From Burhinus oedicnemus (Eukaryota; Chordata; Aves; Charadriiformes; Burhinidae), in contig VFFE01007042.1 of the NCBI GenBank assembly GCA_008921705.1, forward strand, positions 397,123 to 461,122: a DNA stretch of 64,000 nt, written 5' to 3'. Position 1 is the first letter of the stretch. Each line of letters begins with the position of its first letter. Shown piece after piece: positions 10,241 through 22,951 of this stretch. The notes below the pieces were generated by a model. The model worked only from the letters and a program-made list of their open reading frames with translations. It was not told where the DNA came from and searched no databases. Made by a program: the position numbers and the translations under genes.

Positions 10241-13200
10241 CTGTAAAATAATAAATAAAATGAGTATATTCTTCCCCAAAAGGGTGAGAAGTTGTTGACT
10301 TGTTGCAACAAATCACAACACAAAGTGTGTTATGTTTAGTAAAATTAGTGAACTTTTCTTTTGTATTCAAAGGGCATAAAAATTCAGAAAAAGTTAAAAA
10401 AATTACCACAAAAAAAACAGTGAAAGGTACAGTGTGACAGATTATAAACCCCTCAAGTCTTCTCATCCAAGAGAAAAATAAGGAAAGCTTCCTAGACCAC
10501 ACTATTTCAAAATACAACTTTTAACTAGGATGGTTCAACATACTAAAAGACACCTTCTTAAGCCTGGGACAATTCTTGAGGTCAGAATATTATGTGAGAA
10601 GATGGGTTTAGAAGCAGTGTAGAAAGGGAATAGATTTTGACAACCAAGCTTCACTGACTTGGCACGCAGTCTGACATGGGAATAGAGTCAGCATTGGCTG
10701 GGTTCCTGTAGGATGCATCTGGAGGTGCTCATCTTGCCAGTTCTAATAATGCATGCAATTACAGACACAAAAGGAAGAAAATAAAACAGGGATGAACATT
10801 AGGAAAGAGGGGTAAGATCCAAAACAAATTAGGAAATTAAACTCCTTTTTTGATATGCGCAGATGCACAACACAGCGTTTCAAACACCGGTTTACTCTAC
10901 ATTCAACACCATAATGTTCCTGGGTTTTGTTTTCTTAGAATGATTACAGTTATTCTAAAATCATAGCATGGGAAATCTCACATTCCTACTAATTTAAAGA
11001 TTAAGATTCACTCAAGAGTAAAATTTAAGGGGGCGGGGGGGTGTCCTCCCCCACCACCAAGATAATAGATTGAAACTCAGTACTGGCACATGCCATCACG
11101 CCAAGCTGCGCCCCTTGCATAGCTAAACAGAGGCGTAATATGGAGCCAGTCCCTGCCCTCCAACTCCAGCGCATCCGGATCAGACACAGAGGATGCCAAC
11201 CTCCTCCATAACCCTAATGGCATGGAAGAGTAAGGAGGGGCAGACCTTGAGACAGATGGTTATAAAACAGGCTGGACATTAATTCCAGCCACCAACGAAC
11301 CCAAGAGTCAACGGAGCCAGTGGCACCAAAGGGGACGAGCCCGCACAAACAGCAGCCAGCAGCAGAACACCACGCAGCACAAGAGAGGAAAATGGGTCAC
11401 GCTACACCTATTTAAAGCCAAGTTTCTTTCTTGTGATGCCCTTGTGCTACACCGCCCGTCATCCATATGCGCAGGCCAAAGTACATGATTAGACTAGCTC
11501 CTTCAGGCTCCTGTGTGCATTCAACAGGAACGTGCTAGAGTTACGTTCAGTGTGGCATTTTCACTCTATAAACAAAAAGAACCCATAAAAAAAAAACAAA
11601 CAAAAACCCCACAGATCTTCCTTTTTATCCCTGTATTTAAGAGCTTTATTAAGCCACGGTGAAGGATCTTTCCTCCACTGAAACAAGAATGAATACAGAA
11701 TCCAGAAACAAGTCGTTTTAGGGGAGCAGCCGCAGGATGGATAACAAAACAGAGCTCTGCCCTTCTAGCAACCAAAAAAAGTCCTCGGACCTTTCTTTTA
11801 ACTTGGGCTAACTCGCACGCTAGCATTTTAGAGAAAAGCAAAGGTAGGCAGACACAGGGCTACCTACAGCAATGAGAGATAAGCAGGCTGAGGGAAAACC
11901 CAATCAGCCTTTATGAAGCTGCACCAGACGATCAGCAGGCTGGAGAGGAGGCTACAGAGTCCACCAGGGAACCTGTCCCACCAGGAGAGGTTTGCAGCAC
12001 AAAAGTGTTGTTTTTGTATTTGTGGCATTGCTGCTGACGTGTCGTTGGGGAACCCGGGACCTAAGTGACTGGTGTGGCCCGATTTCTGATATTCTACATG
12101 CCCACCACATTTTGGGAGGCACATTGCGATTTATACGGTGTTTTGGTGGCTTTTCCTTCCCTGTTACAGTCAGACAGCTCTTTATCAGAAGGCAGGAAAG
12201 ACAACGACATGTATTTTGCTCAACTAGAATAGACTCAAACATATGCTTGGAATTAAGAACTAGATGATGTGCTTTGCAAAATCAGGCCTTAGGTGACCTG
12301 CAGTTTAAATTTCTGTGGGGTCACCTCAGCTGATGAAGTCGTCATTACCCGATCTGTTACACCTCAAACTCTCTTGTTTCAACTCTGAACTGAACGGCCG
12401 TGCTGAACAGCGAATGCAAAGCCTTCACATGGGATTTCATCTAGCACTTAACAAACACGAGTCCTAAAGGGGAATTAAACAAGTCAATGTTTTCTTGCTT
12501 TCTAAAATAGCAAAATCCGTCAACATCAATCCACACACAGTCTGCACCAGTCGTCATATATTTCTTCACACTTTGGTTTAATGAGAATGATAAGGAGCAG
12601 AGAGACGATATAAACCTGAAAAAAAAGTATTTAATTGATGTTACCACATTTTGACAAGAAGTAAAGGAAAGCTCAAATAATGCAAAGAAGATAAAACACT
12701 GGATAAAAATGTCCTCTAACTATGCTTAATTCTAGTCCTTCAGTTCTTGTTTCTTCCATTCCGTACCAACTGGCAATTTTTCTGTTTATGTCCATTAATG
12801 AAGTAAAGCTCTTGATTTACTGAAGGTTTTAAAAAAAAAATTATACAATATTCTGCAACTAACATACAATGCTGGCATTCCACTGCAGCAATTTTTTTTT
12901 TTTTTTTATTCTACCTTTATGGAAAGATACTGACTATCAGTATCTATTTCAAACTTCTGCCATAAATTCAACATCCTTGTAGTAACTGGACACAGCATGC
13001 AAAAGGCAAAGTTACCTTCGCAATACATGGAGTTTAAACTGAAGTACATACTCTTTACTTGAGAATTGGTAAGATGATAACAACAACTAGAGATTCTTAT
13101 CAAATACTGTGCAAATCCAGACTGTATCACGGAAAAGGGCGGACATGGAAAAATACTTCACTTCTACATCTATCAACAGCTGAAAACACTGGATGAAAGA

Positions 13201-13913
13201 AGATGACAACCAATTCAAACCAACATGAAAGTCACAACGAGAACTCCACACCACATGCATTGTGCACTGAGCCATTGCTTGTACATACCAGTAGCTGTTT
13301 CTCATGTCTCAGGATTACCTGTTACTCTTTCATACTTTAGGCTATTGACTAACTACCACCTCCAACAACCCTAAAACCCATGTAGCAGTAACCTCTTTAC
13401 AATTGCCATCATTGATTAGGGATCTTTCAATTTGCAATAATGAGAAACATCAATATACCACAGCAGGAAGTTAAAAATTGACCCAGTTTAGAGAAAAATC
13501 ACAGCTTTATAATTTCTGAGCCCTTTTGTGCACACCTAAAGGAGTTACAGGGACCAAAGAAGAGCACGGAGGTGACCAAGAGGAAAACCAGCATCTCCCC
13601 TCACCACCCCCTCTAATAAAGTAAAAGGAATAGCATTAGCATAGGCACCCTGTGCAAATGTTGCAGGTGATGCATATGGCTAATTAATGCGTGACAGTAA
13701 AAGAGGATAATGAATTATGTACCTCTGGAGCAAGAAGTCTCACTTCTTGTCCAACTTCTGCCCCTGCTCCTGAGACACCACCGTTGCATGTTATTCTTCA
13801 CATGAGTTTTGTTATTTCTGGTGAGACCACTAGTTGGTAAGCAAATCTTCCGTAGGAAAAAATAGTGGCCAATGAGAATGCCTGTCTATTTGCCACACCC
13901 ATAAGATCTTTAT
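10241..13913 (-). other. Upstream intron, exon-proximal part
   Basis: This is sequence 5' of the mucin exon on its coding strand. The reading frame of the exon stays open through the acceptor to a stop at about 10523-10521, with the first in-frame ATG at 10466-10464. The next few kilobases contain homopolymer runs (a 16-T tract at about 12892-12907) and no recognised interspersed repeat or exon. Confidence 0.6.
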
Positions 13914-14460
13914 TTCATAGGATCATAGAAAATCTGAAGTTGGAAGGGACCCATAAGGGTCATTAAGTCCAAATCCCTGTTCCTCACAGGACTACCTAAA
14001 ACTAAACCACAGACTAAGAGTGTCATCTAGATGCTCCTTGAACTCTGACAGGCTTGGTGCTGCGACCACTTCCCTGGGGAGCCTGTTCCAGTGACCGACC
14101 ACCCTCTCAGTGAAGAACTTTTTCCTAATGTCCAATCTGAACTTGCTCTGACGCAGCTTCATTCCATTTCCTTGTGTGCTATTGCTGGTCACCAGAGAGA
14201 GGAGATCAGCACCTCCCCCTCCGCTGCCCCCCATGAGGAAGTTCTAGACTGCGATGAGGGCACCCCTCAGCCTTCTCTTCTCCAAACTGAAGACAAGTGA
14301 CCTCAGTCACTCATCACAAGTCTTGACCCCAAGGCGTTTCACCATCTCAGTTGTCCTCCTCTGGACACACTGTAATAGTCTGACATCCTTCTTATAATGA
14401 GGAGCCAAAAACTGCACACAGTACTTGAGGTGGGGACGCACCAGCGCAGTATATGAAGAG
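13914..14460 (-). mobile_element. CR1 LINE 3' fragment, 5'-truncated
   Basis: The low-coordinate end shows the CR1 3' terminus in reverse (TCATAGGATCATAGAA), followed by the hallmark GTTGGAAGGGACC phrase. Minus-strand translations contain degenerate CR1 ORF2 C-terminal phrases: LVRPHLKYCVQF at about 14.4-14.5 kb and VVGHWNRLPREVVAAPSL at about 14.1 kb. The reading frame is broken into several pieces. CR1 elements truncate at the 5' end and lack target duplications. The 5' boundary near 14460 is approximate because similarity fades there. Confidence 0.93.
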
Positions 14461-15965
14461 ATCAAACTGCTTATCTGTGCTGCTGATATTCGAAACCATG
14501 GTCTTGTTTTATGCCACAATAAGGCAAAGATCTATAACGAGCAACGTGAGCGTTCTGTGGATGCCACAGCACGTAGCCTCTCACCTGCCCTGTCTGCCCA
14601 TCGGCGGGCAACCAGCTAGAGGAGCAGCCACAGAGAAGCCTGTAGGACCCCAACAGCAGAGCTTCTCTCAGGACAGATGAGTATCTGTTTGTTAACACGC
14701 TCACAAGCTGAATTCAGCTCCAACTGAATGAAGACAAAACAGGATTCAAACATTTCCCTCCACAAAAAGGCTAAAAAAAAAGATTGAGAACCCCAACTGT
14801 CTAACAGCCTACAACTCTACCGAAGGAAACGCAGGGACTAACCAGAACTTCCCTTGCTGTTGTGGCAGCAGAGAAACACTGTTTTGCCACTTCTGAGCCA
14901 TTACAAAAATATCACCTCAAATGTATCTTCAATGACATAAGATTTTTTTTGTCTTGACTTCCATTTCATTACTCACAGATCATCTGGATTAGTAACTTTT
15001 AAGAGTGAATCTGATAAAAAGGACATATTGTATGACTGGCCATATAATCTTCCCATTATATGTCAGGCATATATCCTTTCATAACCTTCAGCATATTAAA
15101 GACAGGATTTCAATTTTCAAATTAATTTGCTTTAGTTATTAATTTCTGAGACAAAAAAAAGATGACCAAAAATAATTTACAACTGCTATTAACTATTGTA
15201 AAGGCTAAATTTTAATAGTACAACAGTTATATAGATAAGAGTAACTACAGCTATCTAAAGCACAGCAGAAATCCAAACATTAAATTACATAAGCAATCTG
15301 CATTTTATACGGGCCTCAATCAATCAGCCCTAAGGCAAAGTGATTCCAAAGATAACTTAAAAAAAAAAATCAGTTTGTGAGAAACGTAATTACTTACAAA
15401 TATACATAAAAATAACCACCTACTTACAAAATAAGTACTGCTGAGAGGGACCATTTACCACTTTACCCCAGTCTACCCAGTAACAGATAGCACTATCCTA
15501 GGGCTGCATCACCTCTTAGAAACAATGCCACTATTATATCAAAAAATGCATTTTTTTTTTCCTTCTCACAAGTATGAAGTTTCCAACTTATTATTGTTTT
15601 ATCATGAGAGACTGAGTGATCAAAGGTCAGATGCGACTGATATGGGATAGGATAGGGAAATAAACAGAAAAAGAATCTCTGTTACACCAGTGGAAGGCGG
15701 CACCATCCTACTCACAGGGTTATGCAATTTACTTCTGTTGAGGAATATTAAGCCTATACAGTATGACGTTAGCATCAACGTGCACGTTACTTGAGACACT
15801 TCAGAGTTTCCTAAAATGATTTCTTTTTTTTTTTTTTATTCCTTAAGAATTTACAATTGGAAAAATGGCACAACGAATGCAGATTTCACGGGTTAAAGGA
15901 TATGAAATATGCTACCGATAAGAGACAAATACTCAGCAAAGCATGCATAAAAATAGCTACGTAGC
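14461..15965. other. Non-coding intronic stretch
   Basis: This is AT-rich unique sequence with poly-T and poly-A runs (for example about 15824-15838). No gene or recognised repeat was seen. The first 200 bp may include decayed CR1 sequence. Confidence 0.5.
15961..15965. repeat. Target-site duplication, left copy (GTAGC)
   Basis: This copy is identical to 16672-16676 on the other side of the LTR. Confidence 0.9.
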
Positions 15966-16671
15966 TGTCCTGGTTTGAGGTAAAACAGAACCAATTCTGG
16001 TCAGTAACTTCACTTTTTAGCTAGGCCTCTTCTAACTGCTGAAATTACCAGCTCGTTGTGCAGAAAACTGTTGGCTCTCAGAGTGATGACCCATGTTTAT
16101 AGTTGATGCCAAGGAATGGGATGCAGAGAGGCTCTTGTTTATCCTTATTGCTATAACAACCAAGGCCAGCCAACTTTGTTATTTGCCCCGTTGGAGGGTC
16201 GGAAGCGGAAAAGCGTAGAGGGGTCACACGTGCGGGGAGGAGTGGACAGGACAGGTGACCCAAAACTGACCAAGAGGGTGTTCCATCCCATCTGCCTCAT
16301 GCTCAGTATAAAAGCTGAGGGATCAAAGGGTCGGGCCTCTTTCTTCAATGACCAGTGTCCGAGGAGGACTCTGTCTGTTCATCTGCCTTTGATCCCAATC
16401 CTGAATCCAGATCCAGAATCCAGTTCTCGTCCGTCACCGAGTCCAGTCTTGGACTTCCCCACTGCCTGCTGGTGACGTGATTGTCATCCTGGGAGCTTGA
16501 TATGGTTTTGTATGTACTTCATTATTTTCTTTTTATTATTTTATTATTAATATTTGATTAAAGTAGTTTAGTTTTTTCTAAACTCCTAAGTCCCTCTCTC
16601 TCTCTCCCCCTCCTCTCCTTGAAGGGAGAGGTGAGGGAGAGCATCTGGCCAGTCCAGCCCAAACCACGACA
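15966..16671 (+). mobile_element. Solo LTR of an avian endogenous retrovirus
   Basis: This 706-bp element begins TGTCCTGG and ends CCACGACA, so it has TG...CA termini. It is flanked by a perfect 5-bp direct repeat GTAGC at 15961-15965 and 16672-16676. Inside are a TATAAAA box at 16307-16313 and an ATTAAA polyadenylation signal at 16557-16562, followed by a pyrimidine-rich tract, which fixes plus orientation. No gag, pol or env sequence adjoins it, so this is a recombined solo LTR. A 5-bp duplication fits ERVL- or ERV1-like integrases. It is antisense to the KIAA1549L-like gene. Confidence 0.92.
16307..16313 (+). promoter_or_regulatory. LTR TATA box
   Basis: The box reads TATAAAA and is preceded by CTCAG. 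The same phrase (TTCAGTATATAAAGCTG) recurs in the second LTR at 21482-21498. Confidence 0.7.
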
Positions 16672-16676
16672 GTAGC
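16672..16676. repeat. Target-site duplication, right copy (GTAGC)
   Basis: This copy is identical to 15961-15965. Confidence 0.9.
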
Positions 16677-19600
16677 ATATCAAAATTTTACTCTTGCTCA
16701 CTGTGCAGAATGGTAAAACTTGATTATGCCTTCATAATATCTGTTATCCCAGCCGTACATCGATGAAATTATTACACCACAACCTATGCACCCCAAACAT
16801 CTCACTTTTGGCACCATTCCACAAAAACATTTGCAGCTTAATTTCACGCCTTTTGCATAACGTTTAACCTATAAGTGATTTCTAGCCACGTCCAAAAGCC
16901 TACCTACAAACACCTGTACTGAGCCCTGGTTCACGCACCCGGAGCCGTGCCCGTTTCTGGGGCCGGTGGGGTTTGGGTTCGCCCCCAGAGGAACCTGCCC
17001 AGAGGGATCAAGGCACTGGAAGGGAGAGCGCACAAATCCATGCATTTTTGGCAGCTGCCAACCCACAGCTACTATGGCAGAAACAGATGGTGGGGAGGTG
17101 AAGAAACCACTTCCTTGGGATTGCACTAACTTTCTCAAAAGGGCGAAAGTAAATAAACCAGCAAAATAAACCCTGTTCTGTGACCTCCTTAATATCAATT
17201 TCTTCAGGCAGATTCTGGGAAAAAGTTTCCAGTAATTCAATAGACTGATTCTCACATTTGTTTTGGTTGTAGTTTTTCCCAAATTAGATACTGGCCTTCC
17301 AAAGCCAAAATTCTGACCTGGAGGATTAACACACAGATCTTCTCACCAGCACCTGAGGTCTTTCACATCCTAGCCTCTATTTACCTGTAACAGTCAACAG
17401 TCATTAAAATCAAGGACCATCTCCCATCAAAAAAAGCCCTCTTCCTAGTGATCTCAGAAAACAATATCTGAAAATTATTATTAATTTATTTTGGACAACC
17501 AGGAAAAATATTTTGTCTCCTTACCACCAGAATTCTGTTTAATCAAAACAGTTTTTCAGTGAGAAAAACTGTATAAGGGACCATATTGCACAAAGTTTTC
17601 TTCTCAACAAAAAAAAAAATAAATTTTGAACTTTATACTTTATTCTAAACAATAGTAAAGCATTTGGACACAATATTCAGTTGTCTCAGTTGCACAGCCA
17701 TATTTTTTTTTTGCTCATGAGAAAAACCAAAGCAGCGATCTCTTCTGTTAGGAACGTCTGTGCACCTTCCCCTCTCTCACAGACAGATTTCCCTTTGGGT
17801 ATCAAGGGAAACGCACCAGCAGCAAAGCTTTGCATCCAAGGTGGCCTTTGAAATTAAAACATAGGGCTGCAGTGAACATGTACTTGTCTCCCGCTTTCCA
17901 CACGTCCTGCCTTCGGTGCTCACCCAGCCCAAGCATAAGCCGGCTGGGATTCGGGAGAGCAGAGCCGAGCCTGCAAATGCTTCACGGCTGTCATCAATAT
18001 CGCTGCGGGAACCGACAGACTGGTGGGACTTGTACCAAGCGCCAGCCTTGCCTGGGGGCGAAACGTGTCTCCTTGGCCACACGAGCAGCTCTGCCGGGAT
18101 GCTTTAACCGCGTCCAGCAAACAGGGACGGAGGTGAAGAGCAGCATCCGAGACAATAGATTAGCCAGGGTAAAATAACACGATCCTGTCGTCGAGGAAAC
18201 AATTTTGCCACCAGCAATTCCAGCTGCATCATCTGCATGTTGCATTCACAGAGCAGATGTTGAGCCGGATCATTAGGAAATGCAGGAAAGAAGAGTGCGG
18301 CAGAGGAGGATTTCATCGCCACGCTGTGCTGCGGGATAATTGCACATAACCATATAGAAAGCAGAATGTGCTATAGGGGCTATTGTCCTTGCTCCCACTG
18401 AATGTACCTGCTACCATTTCTGTTTGAGTTTATCAGATTATTCGCAGAATTTAAGTGAATGAATGACTTTTTTTTTTATTATTTTAATTTTTCATTGCTT
18501 ATTCAGCAATACTTTCAGGATCAACGCTTTTGTGAGCCTGACAGCCTGCTTTACCACACTGCTTACCTATTTATTTGTAAACACACATTTATACTAACTT
18601 TTGTAACGGAATTGTGTTTATTCAGGGAAGTTTCTATAGGCACTGCCAGCATCAGCATAAGTGATGTAATGAACAATGTAGCAAAAAAAATTCAAGGTCA
18701 TTTGGGAATGTGCAACATCAAAGCTGCCAGTTCTCATGATTTTTCCTTGAGTCTTACAATATTTGAGGGGCTTTTTTAATAGCGGGACACACACACACCC
18801 CTCAAAAATCCAACCAAACGAAAAAACATCCCTTAAGTGAAACAGACTGTATTAGTATTTCAGCTTTCATTCTTTACATGAAAACTCCAAATTCTTGTGG
18901 TTGTGGGACAAAAGAAAACTAAAACATTTTTAAATCCCACGGTTTTTAAGCAAGTCACATTTTTAGAGGACTGACTTTCCCCCTACATGCCCGCCTTTTT
19001 TTTTTTTAAATTTCTGGAGGTAGGACAGACTGTAAAGGTGGTACCAAATTCTGAATGAGCATGAGAAGAGTTTTGGGGCCAAACTCTGATTTGCTTAGAC
19101 TCCTTGGGAGTTTGGCAGCAAAGTACAGGAAAAGTGGACTCAGCTTAGTTTTTCCACTAGCAGTTACAAGTCAACAATAGTACAGCTTTCTTATTGCATG
19201 CAATAAAACAAAGTGTATTTTCTTAACTACACGCTACTCCTTTAATAAAGCTTTCAGAGTTTAAACTCCTCCTACAAAATCAAATACAAGAGGAGACTGA
19301 AGAGAATCCCTGCTAAAAGCCATGTAGATTATTCTACAAAGAAAAAAAAAAAAAAAGATGTTGTCTCCAGAACTTTTTTTTAAAGAAACCATAGTGCTTT
19401 CAAAAGGTTGAACTGTGCACCAAATTACATAAATTACATAATATGATATATTTTGACATGCTGGTTGGGTAATTCTGAGTGTTCCCTTGAGGCAAAAAGC
19501 TTTCTGCTCACCAAACCAAGCACATCTTCACGGGAATCTTTTTTCGCACATAACATTTGAGGCCGTAACCCGTGAGTGGAGAAGACCCTCTGGACTACGC

Positions 19601-21222
19601 TCTACCTGCACTAGGATGGCGACTCAATCCAGCAGCACGGCAGCAGCTCCTGCCACCCTGCCTGAAACCCCACTCCCCCACCGAAGGGGAGACACCCGCA
19701 TCAGGGCTTCAGCAGAAGTCTAAGGCACCAAAACACCGGTGTGCGGGTGCATATTCTTCGGGTGCTGCAGGTGTGAGAGCTTCCAGCAGAGAGACCATAA
19801 CAAACTGAAGTTGGCAGCACAACCGTCTTTAGCCACTGCTGCTGTTAACTGAGCACATGAGCGTTACTCCTCTGCGCGCCGCTCATTGTACAGATGGGCA
19901 AGCCGAGGAGCAGACAGCACGTGGATAGACCACATTATAGACCAAGACAGTTTCAGAGAAGAAAATGGAATCCAAGAATTGCTGATTATCACAGCATTGC
20001 CTCTACCTGATACGCATATGTGCTAGAAGCATCAGCTCTGAAAAGTGTACATTGTATGGCTGCAGCTAAGCAGTGCACTGCCCAAATGCCTGACATCGTG
20101 TCCTTACAACCCTAAAACTGCTTAATTTCAACTTATTTCATCCATTTTGGATCTTTGAAGTTACAGTTACTAGCTGCAACACATACAAGCGCCAAGGCCA
20201 GAGGAGGACGAGCTCTCTGTGTTTTCAAGCGACTATTTCAGGCCAAGACGTGGAGGGCAGACAGGGAGGCTGTGCCCTGGGCACCACCACGCTTGCCCTG
20301 GAGGACATGGAGGCAGACCCTCTTTGGGGTCTCTCCCAGCAAGATAACCAGGAGAGAGGTTAATCCTCTCCAAGGAGAGATATGGTCTCAGAGGTGCTAC
20401 CTATACAGGATCAATACAAGGACAGAGGTTTCCATAATGTCTTTAGCCTCTCTCAAACTCTTTCCACACCCTGTGGCTTCTGACTGTAGTGAAGGATAAA
20501 GAGGTGAAGACCGGGAAAGAAATGTAGGTCGCACACAGAAGCATCCTGCTTTCTCTGTCTGCACAGCATTCAGTATAGCCCCACTGATAACGCTTTCAAA
20601 GTATGAAAGTCACTGCTCTTAAAAAAAAAAAAGGTTTTTTTAAAAAACCCAATATCTTACTAATTTTTAGATTAGAAAAACTTCTGGTCACACTGAAGAG
20701 AGTGGCTGAAAAGACCACTCAATGTTTGAAGTAGAGTAAATAACACCTTTTTTTAAAAAGGCAACAAAATGATAATTAAGTCCAAATTCTACTCTCTCGT
20801 CAAGATTTGCACCAAATAACCAATGTTTAGCTATCCTGGTATACATTGCAATTTCTGAATCCAAAAAAGCAAACTCTATTTCTTGGCCCCAGAATACACA
20901 AAGGTTAAATCAGTGAATGTGTAAGATCCACTACCATAAATGAGCCAATAGATAAATATTGAGTTGAAGTGTGGCACATCCTTCTTTGGAGGGAACTCTT
21001 CTTTATGTCAATGAATGAGACTACAAATATAAGTTCTTGCTGAGACACAGTACATGTGAAATGGATGGTTTTTTCTTAGATTAGAAAAATTCTTTTCTTG
21101 AGTAGGTTTGACAGCACTGAACATAAGGGACAGCACAGAGAGCTGGTTTTTAAGGCTTTGGGGTTTTTTCCTCTGCCTCTCCACTTAAAGGAGAGAAAGT
21201 AGGAAGAAAGCCCTATACACAT
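16677..21222. other. Non-coding intronic stretch between the two LTRs
   Basis: No gene or retroviral internal sequence was seen. The stretch contains a moderately CpG-containing patch at 17.9-18.2 kb, a 15-A run at about 19342-19356, and a 16-bp perfect palindrome at 19191-19206. The short open frames on both strands are unsupported. Confidence 0.55.
19191..19206. repeat. 16-bp perfect palindrome
   Basis: The sequence TTATTGCATGCAATAA reads identically on both strands. Its centre TTGCATGCAA resembles a C/EBP-like or cruciform-prone site. It may be chance. Confidence 0.6.
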
Positions 21223-21807
21223 TGCCATGGTTTGGGCTGGGATGGGGTTGACTTCCTGGCTAGCAGCTGGTGTAGTGCTGTGTTTTGGATTTGGGATGGG
21301 AATAGTGTTGGTGGCGCACTGACGTTTTTGGTTGTTGCTAAGCAGTCAAGGCCTTTTCTGCTCCTTGCACTGCCCCACCAGTGAGTGGGCTGGGAGGCCA
21401 CAAGAAGTTGGGGGGAGACACAGCCAGGGGACAGCTGACCCCAGCTGACCAAAGGGATATTCCATACCATGTGACATCATGTTCAGTATATAAAGCTGGG
21501 GGAAGAAGAAGGAAGGGGGGACATTTGGAGTGATGGAGTTTGTCTTCTCAACTAACCGTTACGAGTGATGGAGCCCTGCTTTCCTGGAGATGGCTGAACA
21601 CCTGCCTGCCGATGGGAAGCAGTGAGTGACTTCCTTGTTTTGCTTTGCTTGCATGCACAGCTTTTGCCCTACTTATTAAACTGTCTTTATCTCAACCCAC
21701 GAGTTTTTCCTCACATTTCTTGTCCTGATTCTCTCCCCCATCCCAACTAGGGGGAAAGAGAGAGTGGCTGCGTGGTCCTAGTTGCCAGGTGGGGTTAAAC
21801 CATGACA
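21223..21807 (+). mobile_element. Solo LTR (bird ERVL-type)
   Basis: This element of about 585 bp begins TGCCATGG and ends CCATGACA, giving near-perfect inverted termini. A TATATAAA box lies at 21487-21494 and an ATTAAA signal at 21675-21680, followed by CTTTATCTCAACCCACGAG, a phrase typical of abundant bird LTRs. A CACAT word occurs just before it (21218-21222) and again at 21806-21810, overlapping the terminal CA, so the exact target duplication is ambiguous. No internal proviral sequence follows. The promoter region is clearly related to that of the LTR at 15966. Confidence 0.9.
21487..21494 (+). promoter_or_regulatory. LTR TATA box
   Basis: The box reads TATATAAA in the context GTTCAG...GCTGGGGG and is homologous to the core promoter of the first LTR. 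Confidence 0.7.
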
Positions 21808-22872
21808 CATCATCTTAGTTTGTTCTTTCTTATGTATTGACTTTTCAGAAGTTACCAATTTAAATGCAACCATTCTGAAAATAATCTGATTTTATTTTTA
21901 TTCGATATTGCCCGTCGATTCCTACCTTTTACAAATGTATCAAGGGCCCTCTCTCAAGAGGAAGGAAATCACTTCCATATGAAGGAAACTTTCAGCTTCC
22001 AGGGAGCTGTCAGAGAGCTTCCTGAGGTCAAGTCAGGATAACAGAGCAACAACTAAGTTATTCTGAACAACAAATCAACCTGCAACTTTGTTAGGACCTG
22101 CAGTGAATATTCAACATGAAGTACAATATACATTACAATTAAAAATCGCATCTTAATGAATTATGCATATCAACTAGGTAATTAATTCTTAAGCTCCTTG
22201 TCTGCTCTACAGTAGATGAGGACTTGGCTCAGGCTAGAAACTATCATGCAAATGTTTAAAAATTATTTCCACTTTCTATGACTTTCACTGTGCTTTGCAC
22301 AGCTCATTAGCCTTTATTTTCCAGGATCTTTTCTTTGCTGCATAAAAGTGGCAATAGCTGAAGTTTATAGCAATATGTCGCCTCATTTCACTTTCTCACC
22401 TCTTGGAAATGGCTGCAAATACTTGTCTGACAGGACAGCATTACTGTCAGTAATAAAAAAAAATCAGCCACCCCCATTGACAGGGTACAAGAGGCTAAAA
22501 GCACAAAGGGGGAGTCCAGTCCATGGTGGTAAAAAGGTTAAATAACTACCTGGTCAAATCTAACTTTACAGTCATGAATAAAAATCCAGAAGAAGTGTTA
22601 TACAAATGCAAATATTAGTCTTATATAGGCTGCACCCCTGCACTTCTAAAGCATGCTCAGATGTAAGTTGTATGTTGATGCCTGTGCATTAAATACCAAA
22701 CCACGGTAGAAGATACGAGTGCAGGTATCAAGTGTACCAAACCCAAAGCTCACAAAGACCCAGACACAGGGATAAAGCAGGTAGATGTACTTACAGACTG
22801 TAGCTCTGCTCTTGCATTGGCTGCCTAAACACAAAAAGTGTCAGTACTACTCAGTGATGTGGTATTAAAAAG
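21808..22872. other. Non-coding intronic stretch
   Basis: This is unique AT-rich sequence. I see no gene or repeat. Confidence 0.5.
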
Positions 22873-22951
22873 TTGATCTAGGTGACCCTGCTGTGGCAGG
22901 GGGGTTGGACTAGATGATCTCCAGAGGTCCCTTCCAGCCCCTGTGATCCTT
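22873..22951 (+). mobile_element. CR1 LINE 3' end, short fragment
   Basis: About 80 bp match the sense 3' tail of CR1: GACCCTGCTGTGGCAGG, then GTTGGACTAGATGATCTCC and AGAGGTCCCTTCCAGCCCC. The terminal ATTCTATG repeats are eroded. Confidence 0.92.

Noticed and set aside
11445..11465. ACACCGCCCGTCA resembling the conserved 3' end of small-subunit rRNA (possible NUMT)
   Set aside because: The match is only about 13 bp, and the flanks do not resemble mitochondrial 12S or nuclear 18S sequence. It is likely chance.
11992..12267. 91-codon plus-strand frame with a signal-like start
   Set aside because: The hydrophobic start is short. The antisense strand has equal-length frames, and I see no family resemblance or exon borders.
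15966..21807. A single provirus bounded by the two LTRs
   Set aside because: The LTRs differ in most of their sequence, the first has its own perfect target duplication, and there is no gag, pol or primer-binding sequence between them.
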